A DNA stretch of 30,694 nt from M55B112 sp040903745 (GCA_040903745.1 JBBDUV010000069.1:1-30694); one strand, 5' to 3'; positions 15,862 to 24,526 are shown, numbered from the stretch's first letter. The notes: a model not told the origin generated them from the sequence alone. Translations and numbers: made by a program.

Positions 15862-17853
15862 TTATTTAAGTAAGATTAGTAATTCATTTAATTCAACAAG
15901 GTCGCCGGTATTGACTAAAATCTTACCGACGGCGGCCTCTTTCGGGGAGATGATCCTGTTTTCCATTTTCATGGATTCGATGACTAAAAGTGTGTCGCCT
16001 TCAGAGATCTGATCACCTTCTTTCGCATTGATCTTGACAACCTTTCCGTTTAAGGGAGCAAACACCTCATTGGAATCATTGTTTGCACCGGTAGCAGCAA
16101 TTCCTTTGTTTTTGTCGTCCGGGATATCTATTCTCCATGCTTTGAAGTTGTACTGCTCAACGTTCAGTGTTATATCGTTACCATTCACATCTGCCCAGCA
16201 TTGGTATTGCTTCCCATCGATCATCAGCTTGTAGAAATTACCGGTGTGATCGAGTATGACAGTTTTCAAGGGGTTGTTGTCAATCATGGTTTCGTACGAT
16301 CTGCTGGCAGCGTTAAACCGGTATGGGATATGGATATCCTGACCGTTGAAATGGATCTGTATGGAGCGCAATTGGCGCCAGTGACCAAGCTCTTGCCAGA
16401 CTGAATCCGGTGTTTCGGACGGATACCTGTGCTCTGTGGCTGCAACGGTGAACATGGAGAGGAGTACGCCCGGATCGATGTGCTCTCTTTCGGCTGACAA
16501 TTGTTTGAGCAGCCGGTCCAGGTTTTCGTCTATATATTTTGTATGCACCTTGTTGGTTACAAAATCTTTCGAAAGCAGCAACGCGACCAGGAAATCGCGG
16601 TTGGTGGTGACCCCGGAAATGTGGTAGGCCTTTAATCCTGAGATCAATTGCCTGATCGCATCCTTTCTATCTGAGCCATGGGCGATCAGCTTACTGATCA
16701 TGGGGTCATAAAAGGGTGAAATGGTATTTCCTTCGTTAAAACCATTGTCCATTCTTATATTCACCTGGTCCGTATTTATTCTATTCAATGTACCTGTTAC
16801 GGGCATGAATTCATTTCCGGGATCTTCGGCATAGAGCCGGGACTCGATGGCGTGTCCGCTGATTTTCACATCGGACTGTTGTATGCTTAGTTTGCTTCCG
16901 CCTGCAATGCATATCTGTTCCCTGACCAGATCGAGGCCGGTAATCATTTCAGTAACAGGGTGCTCTACCTGTATACGGGTGTTCATTTCAATGAAAAAGA
17001 AGTTTTCCATTTCGTCTACCAGGAATTCAACGGTACCGGCACTGGTGTAGCCGATTCCCAGAGCAAGCCTGAGTGCGCATGAGGTGATTTTTTCCCTGGT
17101 ATTTTCCGTGATAGAGGGTGAAGGGGCCTCTTCGATGATCTTCTGGTATCTTCTCTGAAGTGTGCATTCCCGTTCATACAGGTGCACTGCGTTGCCATGG
17201 TTGTCGGCCAGAACCTGCACCTCAATGTGCCTGGCCCTCTGAATGTAACGCTCAACATAGAGCTCTCCTGAACCGAAATAGTTTTCAGCCTCTCTGGCGC
17301 CATCCACCATCGACTCTTTCAGTTCGCTTTTTTTCCTGACGATCCGCATCCCTTTCCCTCCGCCACCGGCAGCCGGTTTTACAAGCAGGGGATATTGCAG
17401 GTTTTCGGAATGTTCCAATATATCCTCAGGTGAACCTGTCATCCCTTCAATAACCGGTACATCAAGTTTTTTTGCAGTGGTGATAGCATTGGCTTTATTT
17501 CCCATGAGATCAATCAGCTCGGGAGTGGGACCGATAAAGGCAATGCCGTTTTCCCTGCAGCGCCTTGCAAAACCGGCGTTTTCTGAGAGAAATCCGTAGC
17601 CAGGGTGGATGGCTGAGGAGCCTGTGTGAAGGGCAATATCAATGATCATCTGTTGGTTGAGGTATGATCCGGCCAGTGTATCACCATTGAGCGGCCATGA
17701 TTCATCGGCTTGTTGTACATAGGGCAGGTTCCTGTCGGTTTTCGAATAGATCGCAACAGACTTCATGCCAGATTTTTTTATGGCCCTGATAATCCTCAGG
17801 GCGATCTCACCACGGTTGGCTACAAGTATTTTATGGAATTTATTGTTATTCAT
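15862..17853 (-). CDS. Methylcrotonyl-CoA carboxylase alpha subunit (biotin carboxylase plus biotin carrier)
   Basis: The 663-residue protein carries a biotin carboxylase and a biotinyl domain in one chain. The N-terminal domain starts KILVANRGEIA, then HPGYGFLSEN (83-92), the ATP-grasp glycine loop KPAAGGGGKGM (159-169) and the active-site EMNTRIQVEH (289-298). A linker region (about 450-590) matches the domain that contacts the beta subunit in this family. The C-terminal carrier has the biotinylation motif ESMKMEN with K629, and an alanine in place of the more common valine/alanine before MKM is replaced by serine. Adjacent methylglutaconyl-CoA hydratase and carboxyltransferase genes favour methylcrotonyl-CoA over propionyl- or geranyl-CoA as substrate. 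It overlaps the hydratase gene by 8 bases. Confidence 0.92.
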   Translation of the reverse strand: MNNNKFHKILVANRGEIALRIIRAIKKSGMKSVAIYSKTDRNLPYVQQADESWPLNGDTLAGSYLNQQMIIDIALHTGSSAIHPGYGFLSENAGFARRCRENGIAFIGPTPELIDLMGNKANAITTAKKLDVPVIEGMTGSPEDILEHSENLQYPLLVKPAAGGGGKGMRIVRKKSELKESMVDGAREAENYFGSGELYVERYIQRARHIEVQVLADNHGNAVHLYERECTLQRRYQKIIEEAPSPSITENTREKITSCALRLALGIGYTSAGTVEFLVDEMENFFFIEMNTRIQVEHPVTEMITGLDLVREQICIAGGSKLSIQQSDVKISGHAIESRLYAEDPGNEFMPVTGTLNRINTDQVNIRMDNGFNEGNTISPFYDPMISKLIAHGSDRKDAIRQLISGLKAYHISGVTTNRDFLVALLLSKDFVTNKVHTKYIDENLDRLLKQLSAEREHIDPGVLLSMFTVAATEHRYPSETPDSVWQELGHWRQLRSIQIHFNGQDIHIPYRFNAASRSYETMIDNNPLKTVILDHTGNFYKLMIDGKQYQCWADVNGNDITLNVEQYNFKAWRIDIPDDKNKGIAATGANNDSNEVFAPLNGKVVKINAKEGDQISEGDTLLVIESMKMENRIISPKEAAVGKILVNTGDLVELNELLILLK

Positions 17854-18643
17854 CGATCCATCCGGGGTTACGTTTTTTTAAAAATGCCTGGATCCCCTCC
17901 TGACCCTCTTCTGAGATCCTGTATTTTGCTATCAGCTTTGCTGTGGCTTTTATCTGGTTATCCGGATCGCCCTGCAGATCGCTGTTCCTGAACATTTTTT
18001 TGATACCCTTCATGGCCCGGGGACCGTTCCTGAGCAATTGTTTTTGTAGCTGCTGAACGTATTCATCCGTATCGTCGTTTAATACAAGTTGGTTGATCAG
18101 TCCGCGTTCGTATGCCTCACGGGCATCAATCTGTCTGCCGGTGAGCATCCATTCCCGCGCTGCACTTTTCCCTGTTCTGGCGACAATATAAGGAGAAATG
18201 GTTGCAGGAATCAGTCCGAGCTTCACTTCAGAGAAGGTGAACGAAGTATCATTCGCGGCAACAGAGATATCGGCTGCTGCAATGATGCCGTTGGCTCCAC
18301 CCATCACTTTTCCTTTTGCAACGGCCAGGGTCACTTTGGGGGAGGTATAGATATCATTGAATAGTTTTGCCAGCTCTTCGCTTTCACTTGTTAGTTTCTT
18401 TTTTGACTGTTCGAGTCCCTTTTTCATCCAGTTCAGGTCGGCCCCGGCGGAGAAATTCTTGCCGTTTGAGCGTATACTAATCAGTCGCAGATCTCTCTTT
18501 TTGCTAAGCCTTCTGAAAGCGCAGGAGATCTCACGAATCATCTCAATATGGAGGGCGTTGTGCACCTCGGGTCTGTTAAGTGTAATTGTACCTACATGGG
18601 CTTCTGAACTCTCTATGATGTATTTGTATTGTATCATGGTCAC
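17846..18643 (-). CDS. Enoyl-CoA hydratase family protein, probable methylglutaconyl-CoA hydratase
   Basis: Crotonase-fold enzyme of 265 residues. It should add water to 3-methylglutaconyl-CoA to give HMG-CoA. The oxyanion-hole segment FSAGADLNWMK (about 64-74) is the recognisable feature: ADLNWM is typical of the methylglutaconyl-CoA hydratase group (human AUH, bacterial LiuC). The second oxyanion segment is KGKVMGGANGI, followed by SEVKLGLIPATISPY, also typical of that group. The frame starts with GTG at 18643, overlapping the preceding stop as GTGA; an ATG two codons later (18637) is equally plausible. It sits between the two carboxylase subunits, so substrate would pass straight from the carboxylase. 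Specificity is inferred from motif and context. Confidence 0.9.
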   Translation of the reverse strand: MTMIQYKYIIESSEAHVGTITLNRPEVHNALHIEMIREISCAFRRLSKKRDLRLISIRSNGKNFSAGADLNWMKKGLEQSKKKLTSESEELAKLFNDIYTSPKVTLAVAKGKVMGGANGIIAAADISVAANDTSFTFSEVKLGLIPATISPYIVARTGKSAAREWMLTGRQIDAREAYERGLINQLVLNDDTDEYVQQLQKQLLRNGPRAMKGIKKMFRNSDLQGDPDNQIKATAKLIAKYRISEEGQEGIQAFLKKRNPGWIDE

Positions 18644-20247
18644 ATCCGGTAGACTCCTGATCGGGGTTGGTTAAATTTTTTGTTCAATGACATGGAGATC
18701 GCCATTCCAAGGATGTTCCTGGTCTGGGCCGGTTCAATGATCCCATCGTCCCACAGCCTCGAACTGCTGTAATAGGCAGAACCCTCCTGCTCATATTTTT
18801 TGATGATCGGTTTGCGTATTTTATCTTTTTGTTCGCCGGTCAGTTCTTCACCCTTCGTCTTCAGCTGATCCTCCCGGATTGTCGTTAGTACATCGGCTGC
18901 CTGCTCACCGCCCATAACTGATATCTTGGCGTTGGGCCACATGAACAGCAGGTGGGGGTCGTATGCTCGTCCCGACATGGCGTAGTTGCCTGCGCCGAAT
19001 GAGCCGCCGATGATGATGGTGAAACGCGGTACCCGCGTATTGGCTACAGCGTGTACCATTTTTGCTCCATCTTTTGCAATACCGCCCTGTTCATATTTCT
19101 TACCAATCATGAAACCTGAGATATTCTGCAGAAAGATGATGGGCAGTCCGCGGAAATCGCACAGCTGAATAAAGTGTGTTCCTTTGAGTGCGGAGTCGGA
19201 AAAGAGGATCCCATTATTGGCCACAATTCCCACCGGGAAGCCCATGATATGTGCAAAGCCGGTGACCAGCGTGGTACCGTAATTCTTTTTAAACTCTGAA
19301 AATTCACTTCCATCGACCATCCGGGCAATGATCTCCCTGACATCGTAGGGTTCGCGGCTCGATTCGGGAATGATTCCGGAAATCTCTTCGGGGCTGTAGA
19401 GTGGCTCTTTCACCGCGATACGATCGAGCTTCTGGCGTTCCTGAACCTGGATTGTTTCAAAGATATTCCTGCAAATCTGCAGTGCATCCCTGTCATTTTC
19501 GGCCAGGTGGTCGGCCACCCCGGAGATGGAGGTATGGACATGTCCACCGCCGAGCTCTTCTGCAGTAACGTCCTCGCCGGTAGCTGCCTTCACAAGTGGC
19601 GGTCCCCCGAGAAAAATAGTGCCCTGTTCCCTTACGATGATGGCTTCGTCGCTCATAGCGGGGACATATGCGCCGCCAGCCGTACAGGAGCCCATGACCA
19701 CTGCGACCTGGGGAATGCCGGCTGCTGAGAGGCGTGCCTGGTTGTAGAAGATGCGTCCAAAATCGTCTTTGTCGGGGAACACATCGGCCTGGTTTGGCAG
19801 GAATACTCCGCCGGAGTCGACCAGGTATACAGCCGGGAGGTGGTTTTTGAGGGCTATCTCCTGGGCGCGCAGATGCTTTTTGATGGTCTCTTTAACGTAA
19901 GTTCCGCCTTTTACCGTGGCATCATTGGCAATAATTACAGTTTCTATTCCTTGGATCACGCCTATTCCGGTGACGATTCCGGCTGAAGGGAATTGGTTGT
20001 TGTATTGGTTGTATGCCGCGAGGGAAGAAAGTTCGATGAATGGAGTGTTGGGATCGAGCAGGAGGTCGATCCTGTCCCTTACCAGCAGTTTGCCGCGTGA
20101 GGTATGCTTTTCGCGGGCATCCTGCGGACCTCCAAGTGTAACTTCCGATAGCAGTGACCGGTAATTGCTGACCAGTGAGTTGTGAAAATGTTTTCTTTTT
20201 TCAAACTCAGGACTTTTTGTCTCTATTTGCGATTTGAGCGAATACAA
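18640..20247 (-). CDS. Methylcrotonyl-CoA carboxylase beta subunit (carboxyltransferase)
   Basis: This 535-residue carboxyltransferase moves the carboxyl group from biotin to methylcrotonyl-CoA. Both crotonase-like halves are present: FLGGPPLVKAATGE and the glycine-rich SCTAGGAY in the N-terminal half, and LQNISGFMIG, SFGAGNYAMSGRAY and SVMGGEQAADVL in the C-terminal half. The N-terminus (SQIETKSPEF) and the phrase YDVREIIARMVDGSEF match methylcrotonyl-CoA carboxylase beta chains closely. No ATG is available upstream of the conserved part; the start appears to be TTG at 20247, since the frame is closed by a stop at 20278-20280. It is the first gene of the nine-gene array, with perfect TAnnTTTG elements 70-90 bases upstream. 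The weak start codon may limit synthesis of the array's first protein. Confidence 0.95.
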   Translation of the reverse strand: MYSLKSQIETKSPEFEKRKHFHNSLVSNYRSLLSEVTLGGPQDAREKHTSRGKLLVRDRIDLLLDPNTPFIELSSLAAYNQYNNQFPSAGIVTGIGVIQGIETVIIANDATVKGGTYVKETIKKHLRAQEIALKNHLPAVYLVDSGGVFLPNQADVFPDKDDFGRIFYNQARLSAAGIPQVAVVMGSCTAGGAYVPAMSDEAIIVREQGTIFLGGPPLVKAATGEDVTAEELGGGHVHTSISGVADHLAENDRDALQICRNIFETIQVQERQKLDRIAVKEPLYSPEEISGIIPESSREPYDVREIIARMVDGSEFSEFKKNYGTTLVTGFAHIMGFPVGIVANNGILFSDSALKGTHFIQLCDFRGLPIIFLQNISGFMIGKKYEQGGIAKDGAKMVHAVANTRVPRFTIIIGGSFGAGNYAMSGRAYDPHLLFMWPNAKISVMGGEQAADVLTTIREDQLKTKGEELTGEQKDKIRKPIIKKYEQEGSAYYSSSRLWDDGIIEPAQTRNILGMAISMSLNKKFNQPRSGVYRM

Positions 20248-20320
20248 TATTTGTTTTTTTATTAATTCAATAACATCTTATCCCCGGGTTTTGTTTAAAA
20301 GATATATTAAAAAGTTTAAA

Positions 20321-20338
20321 CAAAGCTAAACAAAATTA
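20321..20338 (-). promoter_or_regulatory. Candidate promoter of the leucine/mevalonate array
   Basis: On the minus strand there are two perfect TAnnTTTG elements: TAATTTTG (20331-20338) and TAGCTTTG (20321-20328). The palindrome GTTTAAAC (20314-20321) lies immediately downstream and a related GTTTAAAA at 20293-20300, which could be an operator. The -33 positions lack a clear TTTG. The gene start is about 74 bases downstream. No other gap large enough for a promoter exists before 9391. Confidence 0.4.
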
Positions 20339-20339
20339 C

Positions 20340-20380
20340 AAAAAAATCACCACTGTCAGACCATTCCGGGTGCTGAAGTG
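20340..20380 (-). terminator. Possible rho-independent terminator of the queuosine-precursor transporter gene
   Basis: On the minus strand CACTTCAG (20373-20380) can pair with CTGACAGTG (20351-20359) with one bulged C. This is followed by GTGA and seven T (plus-strand A at 20340-20346). It lies 18-58 bases past the stop of the transporter gene and just before the candidate promoter of the next array. Confidence 0.45.
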
Positions 20381-20397
20381 TCATAGTTTGGAATGAT

Positions 20398-21168
20398 CTA
20401 TTTGTGGCTGTAGCCTTTATTTGGATCAAGGTGAAGGTAGCGGGAGAGATATTTGACCCCGATGTAAAAGGGGGCCGTATCGAGCAGTGCAGAAACCATT
20501 TTAAAGGTATAGTTTGAGAGAATGAGAATCATGAGGCCATGGGCAACGGTCTCTCCCGGATGGATATGGATGGCATCTGAGAAGGAGTAGGTGATTAAAA
20601 TTACGGCAACGGAGTCGACCATCTGACTGGTAAGGGTTGAGCCGTTATTTCTGAGCCAGAGGGCCTTGCCTTTTGTGAGTTTTTTCAAAAAATGGAATAC
20701 CTGAACGTCGACAAACTGTGCGGTAAGGTAGGCGATCATGGAGGCCAGGGTAGCCATGCCTGTTAATTTCCTGATATAAAAGAAACTGTAGTTGGGATGG
20801 GTAAGTTCCGGCAGGTTGTTGGCACCCAATTCGGGACGGGGAGGCAGAACACCACCGAGCCAGAGAATAAAGAGTACCCAGAGGTTCAGCAGCAAGCCAA
20901 CCCACACTACAGTATTGGCCCTTCTCCTTCCATAAAGTTCGCTAATAAAGTCGGTGCAGAGAAAGGTAATTGGGTAGGGGAGTACACCTACGAAGACAAT
21001 GAAGGGGATGGCTAACCCTCCAATACTGAAGGAGAGGTCGATCTGTCTTGAAAGGCCAAGTATGTTGAGCACAGCAAGCGTTCCCAGAAAAACTCCCGAC
21101 AGAATTATGAAGACCAATTCGCGCCGACGGGCAATATTAACAGCTACTACTTCTTCCGATCCGAACAT
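20398..21168 (-). CDS. yhhQ: Queuosine precursor transporter (YhhQ/DUF165 family)
   Basis: Members of this family import queuosine precursors such as preQ0/preQ1 for tRNA modification. The 256-residue protein has about six hydrophobic segments. Family signatures are PITFLCTDFISELYGRRRA (about 56-74), LTAQFVDVQVFHFLKK, WLRNNGSTLTSQMVDS, and YTFKMVSALLDTAPFYIGVKYL near the C-terminus; the conserved polar residues in the membrane helices (TDFISE, QFVD, SQMVD) are present. The ATG at 21168 leaves a short basic N-terminus (ARRREL) before the first helix. It stands alone between a terminator-like hairpin and a 244-base divergent region. No other queuosine gene is in the window, and no preQ1 riboswitch is obvious in its leader. 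Confidence 0.93.
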   Translation of the reverse strand: MFGSEEVVAVNIARRRELVFIILSGVFLGTLAVLNILGLSRQIDLSFSIGGLAIPFIVFVGVLPYPITFLCTDFISELYGRRRANTVVWVGLLLNLWVLFILWLGGVLPPRPELGANNLPELTHPNYSFFYIRKLTGMATLASMIAYLTAQFVDVQVFHFLKKLTKGKALWLRNNGSTLTSQMVDSVAVILITYSFSDAIHIHPGETVAHGLMILILSNYTFKMVSALLDTAPFYIGVKYLSRYLHLDPNKGYSHK

Positions 21169-21412
21169 CAGCTCATTTTTGAGATATTGCTTTAAAATTA
21201 TTAAAATATTTTACAATTAAAATATTAAATGGTTCATTTTATTTGAAACCGGGCTACGTTAAACCTGCAACAAGCTTATTTTACATGATGTTTTGTTGTT
21301 GTTTATCATGTTTTTAGTTTCATTGGTCGATTTTTATCAAACATTTACTATTTATACTACAACAGGTCTGATAATTTTGTATTTTGTTGCTTTGTTTTTC
21401 TGACTTATAAAT
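21169..21412. other. Divergent intergenic region, AT-rich
   Basis: These 244 bases separate two divergently transcribed genes. They are strongly AT-rich, with runs such as TTAAAATATT, and contain no open frame of note. A candidate promoter for the plus-strand array lies near 21351-21379. A near-match TAAGCTTG on the minus strand (21271-21278) could serve the transporter gene but is about 100 bases from its start. Confidence 0.6.
21351..21379 (+). promoter_or_regulatory. Candidate promoter of the plus-strand signalling array
   Basis: TAATTTTG (21372-21379) is a full match to the Bacteroidota -7 consensus TAnnTTTG. TTTA (21351-21354), one base off the -33 TTTG, is 17 bases upstream, the usual spacing. 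Transcription from here would give a leader of roughly 25-30 bases before the ATG at 21413. This is the best-formed promoter I can see in the window. Confidence 0.55.
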
Positions 21413-24400
21413 ATGAGTTTGAATATTGCCAGGGCGTTAAACATTGAAAAGAGTGAACAGAGTGTTGTAATTCTTCTGCTTACTCAGTCTGTATTTCTTG
21501 GTATTTTTGCAGGGGCGCTGGATGTAGGAGCAAATTCTCTTTTTCTTCAGGTTTATAGTGCTGATCTTATGCCAAGGGCATTTATGATTTCAGGCGCAGT
21601 TGGAATATTCTTTACTTCAGGTTACACCTATTTGCAGAAAAAGATACCATTTCGGACCTTCACTGTAATCAATTTGTTGATAGTTATACTTCTTACTGCT
21701 GTTCTCAGAATGGGATATAGTTATACAGACGATCCCAGGGTCACCTTCGCATTGCTCGTTTTCATGGGACCCCTAATTATCATCAGCATGCTGGGCTTTT
21801 GGGGAACAGCAGGAAGGTATTTCACACTGAGAGAGGGGAAACGATTGTTTGGTATTATTGATACGGGTTCGGTTGTCGGGATGATTCTTGCGTTTTATGC
21901 TGTGCCGGTTCTTGTGCGTTTCAATTTTAATGTTCATGATACCTTGCTTATTGGACTTGCCAGTCTGATTATTGCATTACTATTCCAAATTACCGTATTG
22001 CATAAGCACAGTATCTTAGCCGTTCCGGTTTCTGCAGAATTAAAACGAAGAAGCTCAGGATTGCTGAGTGTTTTCCGGAAGCGCTATACATCAATGATGG
22101 CTCTTTTCGTCATTATCAGTGTGATAGCTGCATTCTTTATACATTACTCTTTTATGTGGGCGACTGAAGCGAACTATTCCGATACCAGGGAGTTGACAAG
22201 TTTTCTGGGGGCTTTCTTCGGTACGATGATGATATTCACTGTGGTTATAAAGAGCACCCTCTATGGTTGGTTGATGAAAAATTACGGTTTGAGGATTACA
22301 TTACTAATCTCCCCGGTATTGTTATTGATTCTGACAGTTATTGCCGCTGTTGTCGGGGGATTTTTCGGTTATACTGCTGAAGCTGCCAGCTTCACAATGT
22401 TTTTTCTGGTAATATCACTTTCGAAGCTTTTTAACAAATCACTTAAAGACGCCATAGAGAGTCCGTCGATGAAGATACTCTATCAATCGCTTGATTCAGA
22501 TGAAAGGTTCGATATACAGGCGAAAATTGATGGAGTGGTGAATGAGTTTACGGCTTTTTCAGCAGGCTTGATAATGGCCGGTTTGTTGTTTCTTAGTTTT
22601 ATAACGGTTATCCATTTTTCATATATACTAGTCTTTCTGCTGGTGATTTGGGTTATTCTGGGCTTCTCATTGTACAGGTCATACCGAAAGACATTGAATG
22701 AATCCCTGGCTGCTGCCAGATCTTCTGAGACGGAGGGTACAACAATTGAAAAAAAGGATAGTATTGATATTTCAAATGCAGGGATGTACAGTGAAATAGT
22801 TCGTCTGGATCCCTACTTTTACCATCATGCTGATAAGGATCAGTTGAATAAGATTCTTGAAGCTCCAGATCCGGAAAAGCAAAGAATTGCATGGGAGCAT
22901 ATCTCGGGCACCTTGTACAAGTGCGATAATGATCTTATAGAGCGGATATTGAAAGATACTGCCAATGATGAAATCAGAATGGTAGTTTCAGATTATTCGG
23001 AACGTTTGAGGCTGCCGGGGAAAAAGATTGACCAGGCATTCCATTCCTCCGACAAGAATAGCATTCTTTCGGCACTAATACAAACCGTTGAGGAGAATGA
23101 TACAAGCCAGGTACCCAATATCATTGCCCTGTTGAGAGACCGGGACATGCAACTCAGGGCCTCGGCCATTGAAGCGGCAGGCAATTTGAAAGTGAAGGAA
23201 TTAGGTGGCTATCTTGTGGATTATCTGGGCCACCCGCATTTATATTCGGTAGACTGGCCGGCCATGGTAAATATGGGAGAGATCGTATTGGAAAACCTTG
23301 AGAATGCATTTCACAAGACCGGTGTGGAGATGATTGTCAGGTTAAGAATCGTGCGGGCAATGATCTCTATAGGAGGCCCGCATGCAAACAGGCACCTTTT
23401 TGAGAAAATCACGTTCCACCAGAGGGATGTCAGGGAAGCAGCCATTAATGGCCTTTATCTGAATGATTACTTACCGACTGAGAAGGAGATACTGGTATTG
23501 AAAAATCTTATTTATGATGCTGTTCTGGCCGGAGCAATAAATATGGCCACTGAATATGTGATACAGGAGAACGATCCTGGAAATGCTCTTCTTGAAGCCA
23601 TTCGGGAGGAGAGCGTAAAAACGGATCATCTTATTTTTACATTGCTGGCTATTACCTACGACAGAAGTGCGATTGGTCATGTGCAGCGAAGTTTTAAGAA
23701 CATTGAAAATGAGGATGCCGGGTTTGCATTGGAGCTATTGAATTTGATCGTGGACGACGATGTGTATGTCTATCTCGAACCCTATTTTGATGATCTGTGG
23801 GTTGTGGAAAAAATACGAAGGTTGCAGAATGAAATGCCGGTTGAAATCATCTCCTACGGCGAGTTGCTTTTAGATCTGCTCAACAGGGATAGTCTATATA
23901 CCGGAAATTACCTGCGCATATGTGCAATCGATGCATTAAAGTTGGCCGAGGGTTTGGAGGCTGGACAATACCTTGCCGCGCAGGTTTTTCATCCAAATCC
24001 TGTGATTAGTAAAACAGCGTCTTTTGTATTGGCAGATAAAGACAGTGGATTATTCCATAATGTAATGGAAAGACTGGATATTGCTTCGGGAGAAGCAGAG
24101 CCGGAGCCGGCTGTAAAGGCGGATTCAGATCCATCAGAGATAATTAGGATTGTTGAAGATCTGCAGACCTGGATGACTTTTAGAGAGCTTAACCGTGAAA
24201 TACTTTTCAATTTAGCGTGTCGGTTTATCGCTGCTGGAAACACTTCAGCAGAAAGTCTTGATAATGTAACAGTTATGAAAGCAGCGTTTGTGCAGGAATC
24301 GTTGCTTAAGCGGGGTGTAGTGTTAAATCTTACTGATTACCCGGGGATTTTAGAGCAAATGGATTATCTTGCAACTCATCCTGAATTCAGGTTTTATCAG

Positions 24401-24523
24401 CTTGATAGAAACGATTTCAGGGAGTTGTTGTTTGATGTACCGGAAATACTCTATGCCTGTCAGCAGTTATTTACAAGTCCGGATGCAATAGATTTTTTTA
24501 ATTTCAAGGTTAAACAGAGATAG
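21413..24523 (+). CDS. Nucleotide-transporter-like membrane protein fused to HEAT repeats
   Basis: A 1036-residue protein. Residues 1 to about 425 contain some ten to twelve hydrophobic helices with an MFS-like pattern. Segments such as GANSLFLQVY (39-48), TLREGKRLFGIIDTGS (138-153) and YQSLDSDERFDIQAKIDGVVNE (357-378) recall the Npt/ADP-ATP translocase relatives found fused to soluble repeat domains in several bacterial phyla. The region from about 440 to 1036 is soluble and helical; DRDMQLRASAIEAAGNLK (576-593) and HQRDVREAAINGL are HEAT-repeat-like. Transport is not proven: the membrane part could be a sensor or scaffold with HEAT repeats as a docking platform. It heads an array with a SpoIIE phosphatase 3 bases downstream, which suggests the HEAT domain binds a signalling partner. 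ATG start, with a good promoter candidate upstream. Confidence 0.8.
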   Translation: MSLNIARALNIEKSEQSVVILLLTQSVFLGIFAGALDVGANSLFLQVYSADLMPRAFMISGAVGIFFTSGYTYLQKKIPFRTFTVINLLIVILLTAVLRMGYSYTDDPRVTFALLVFMGPLIIISMLGFWGTAGRYFTLREGKRLFGIIDTGSVVGMILAFYAVPVLVRFNFNVHDTLLIGLASLIIALLFQITVLHKHSILAVPVSAELKRRSSGLLSVFRKRYTSMMALFVIISVIAAFFIHYSFMWATEANYSDTRELTSFLGAFFGTMMIFTVVIKSTLYGWLMKNYGLRITLLISPVLLLILTVIAAVVGGFFGYTAEAASFTMFFLVISLSKLFNKSLKDAIESPSMKILYQSLDSDERFDIQAKIDGVVNEFTAFSAGLIMAGLLFLSFITVIHFSYILVFLLVIWVILGFSLYRSYRKTLNESLAAARSSETEGTTIEKKDSIDISNAGMYSEIVRLDPYFYHHADKDQLNKILEAPDPEKQRIAWEHISGTLYKCDNDLIERILKDTANDEIRMVVSDYSERLRLPGKKIDQAFHSSDKNSILSALIQTVEENDTSQVPNIIALLRDRDMQLRASAIEAAGNLKVKELGGYLVDYLGHPHLYSVDWPAMVNMGEIVLENLENAFHKTGVEMIVRLRIVRAMISIGGPHANRHLFEKITFHQRDVREAAINGLYLNDYLPTEKEILVLKNLIYDAVLAGAINMATEYVIQENDPGNALLEAIREESVKTDHLIFTLLAITYDRSAIGHVQRSFKNIENEDAGFALELLNLIVDDDVYVYLEPYFDDLWVVEKIRRLQNEMPVEIISYGELLLDLLNRDSLYTGNYLRICAIDALKLAEGLEAGQYLAAQVFHPNPVISKTASFVLADKDSGLFHNVMERLDIASGEAEPEPAVKADSDPSEIIRIVEDLQTWMTFRELNREILFNLACRFIAAGNTSAESLDNVTVMKAAFVQESLLKRGVVLNLTDYPGILEQMDYLATHPEFRFYQLDRNDFRELLFDVPEILYACQQLFTSPDAIDFFNFKVKQR

Positions 24524-24526
24524 AAG

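Noticed and set aside
9392..20247. Reverse reading of the array as mevalonate breakdown or isovaleryl-CoA synthesis from HMG-CoA
   Set aside because: The ATP- and biotin-dependent methylcrotonyl-CoA carboxylase favours carboxylation, and the kinases, decarboxylase and isomerase only make sense in the biosynthetic direction. The myxobacterial reverse route uses a different decarboxylase, not seen here.
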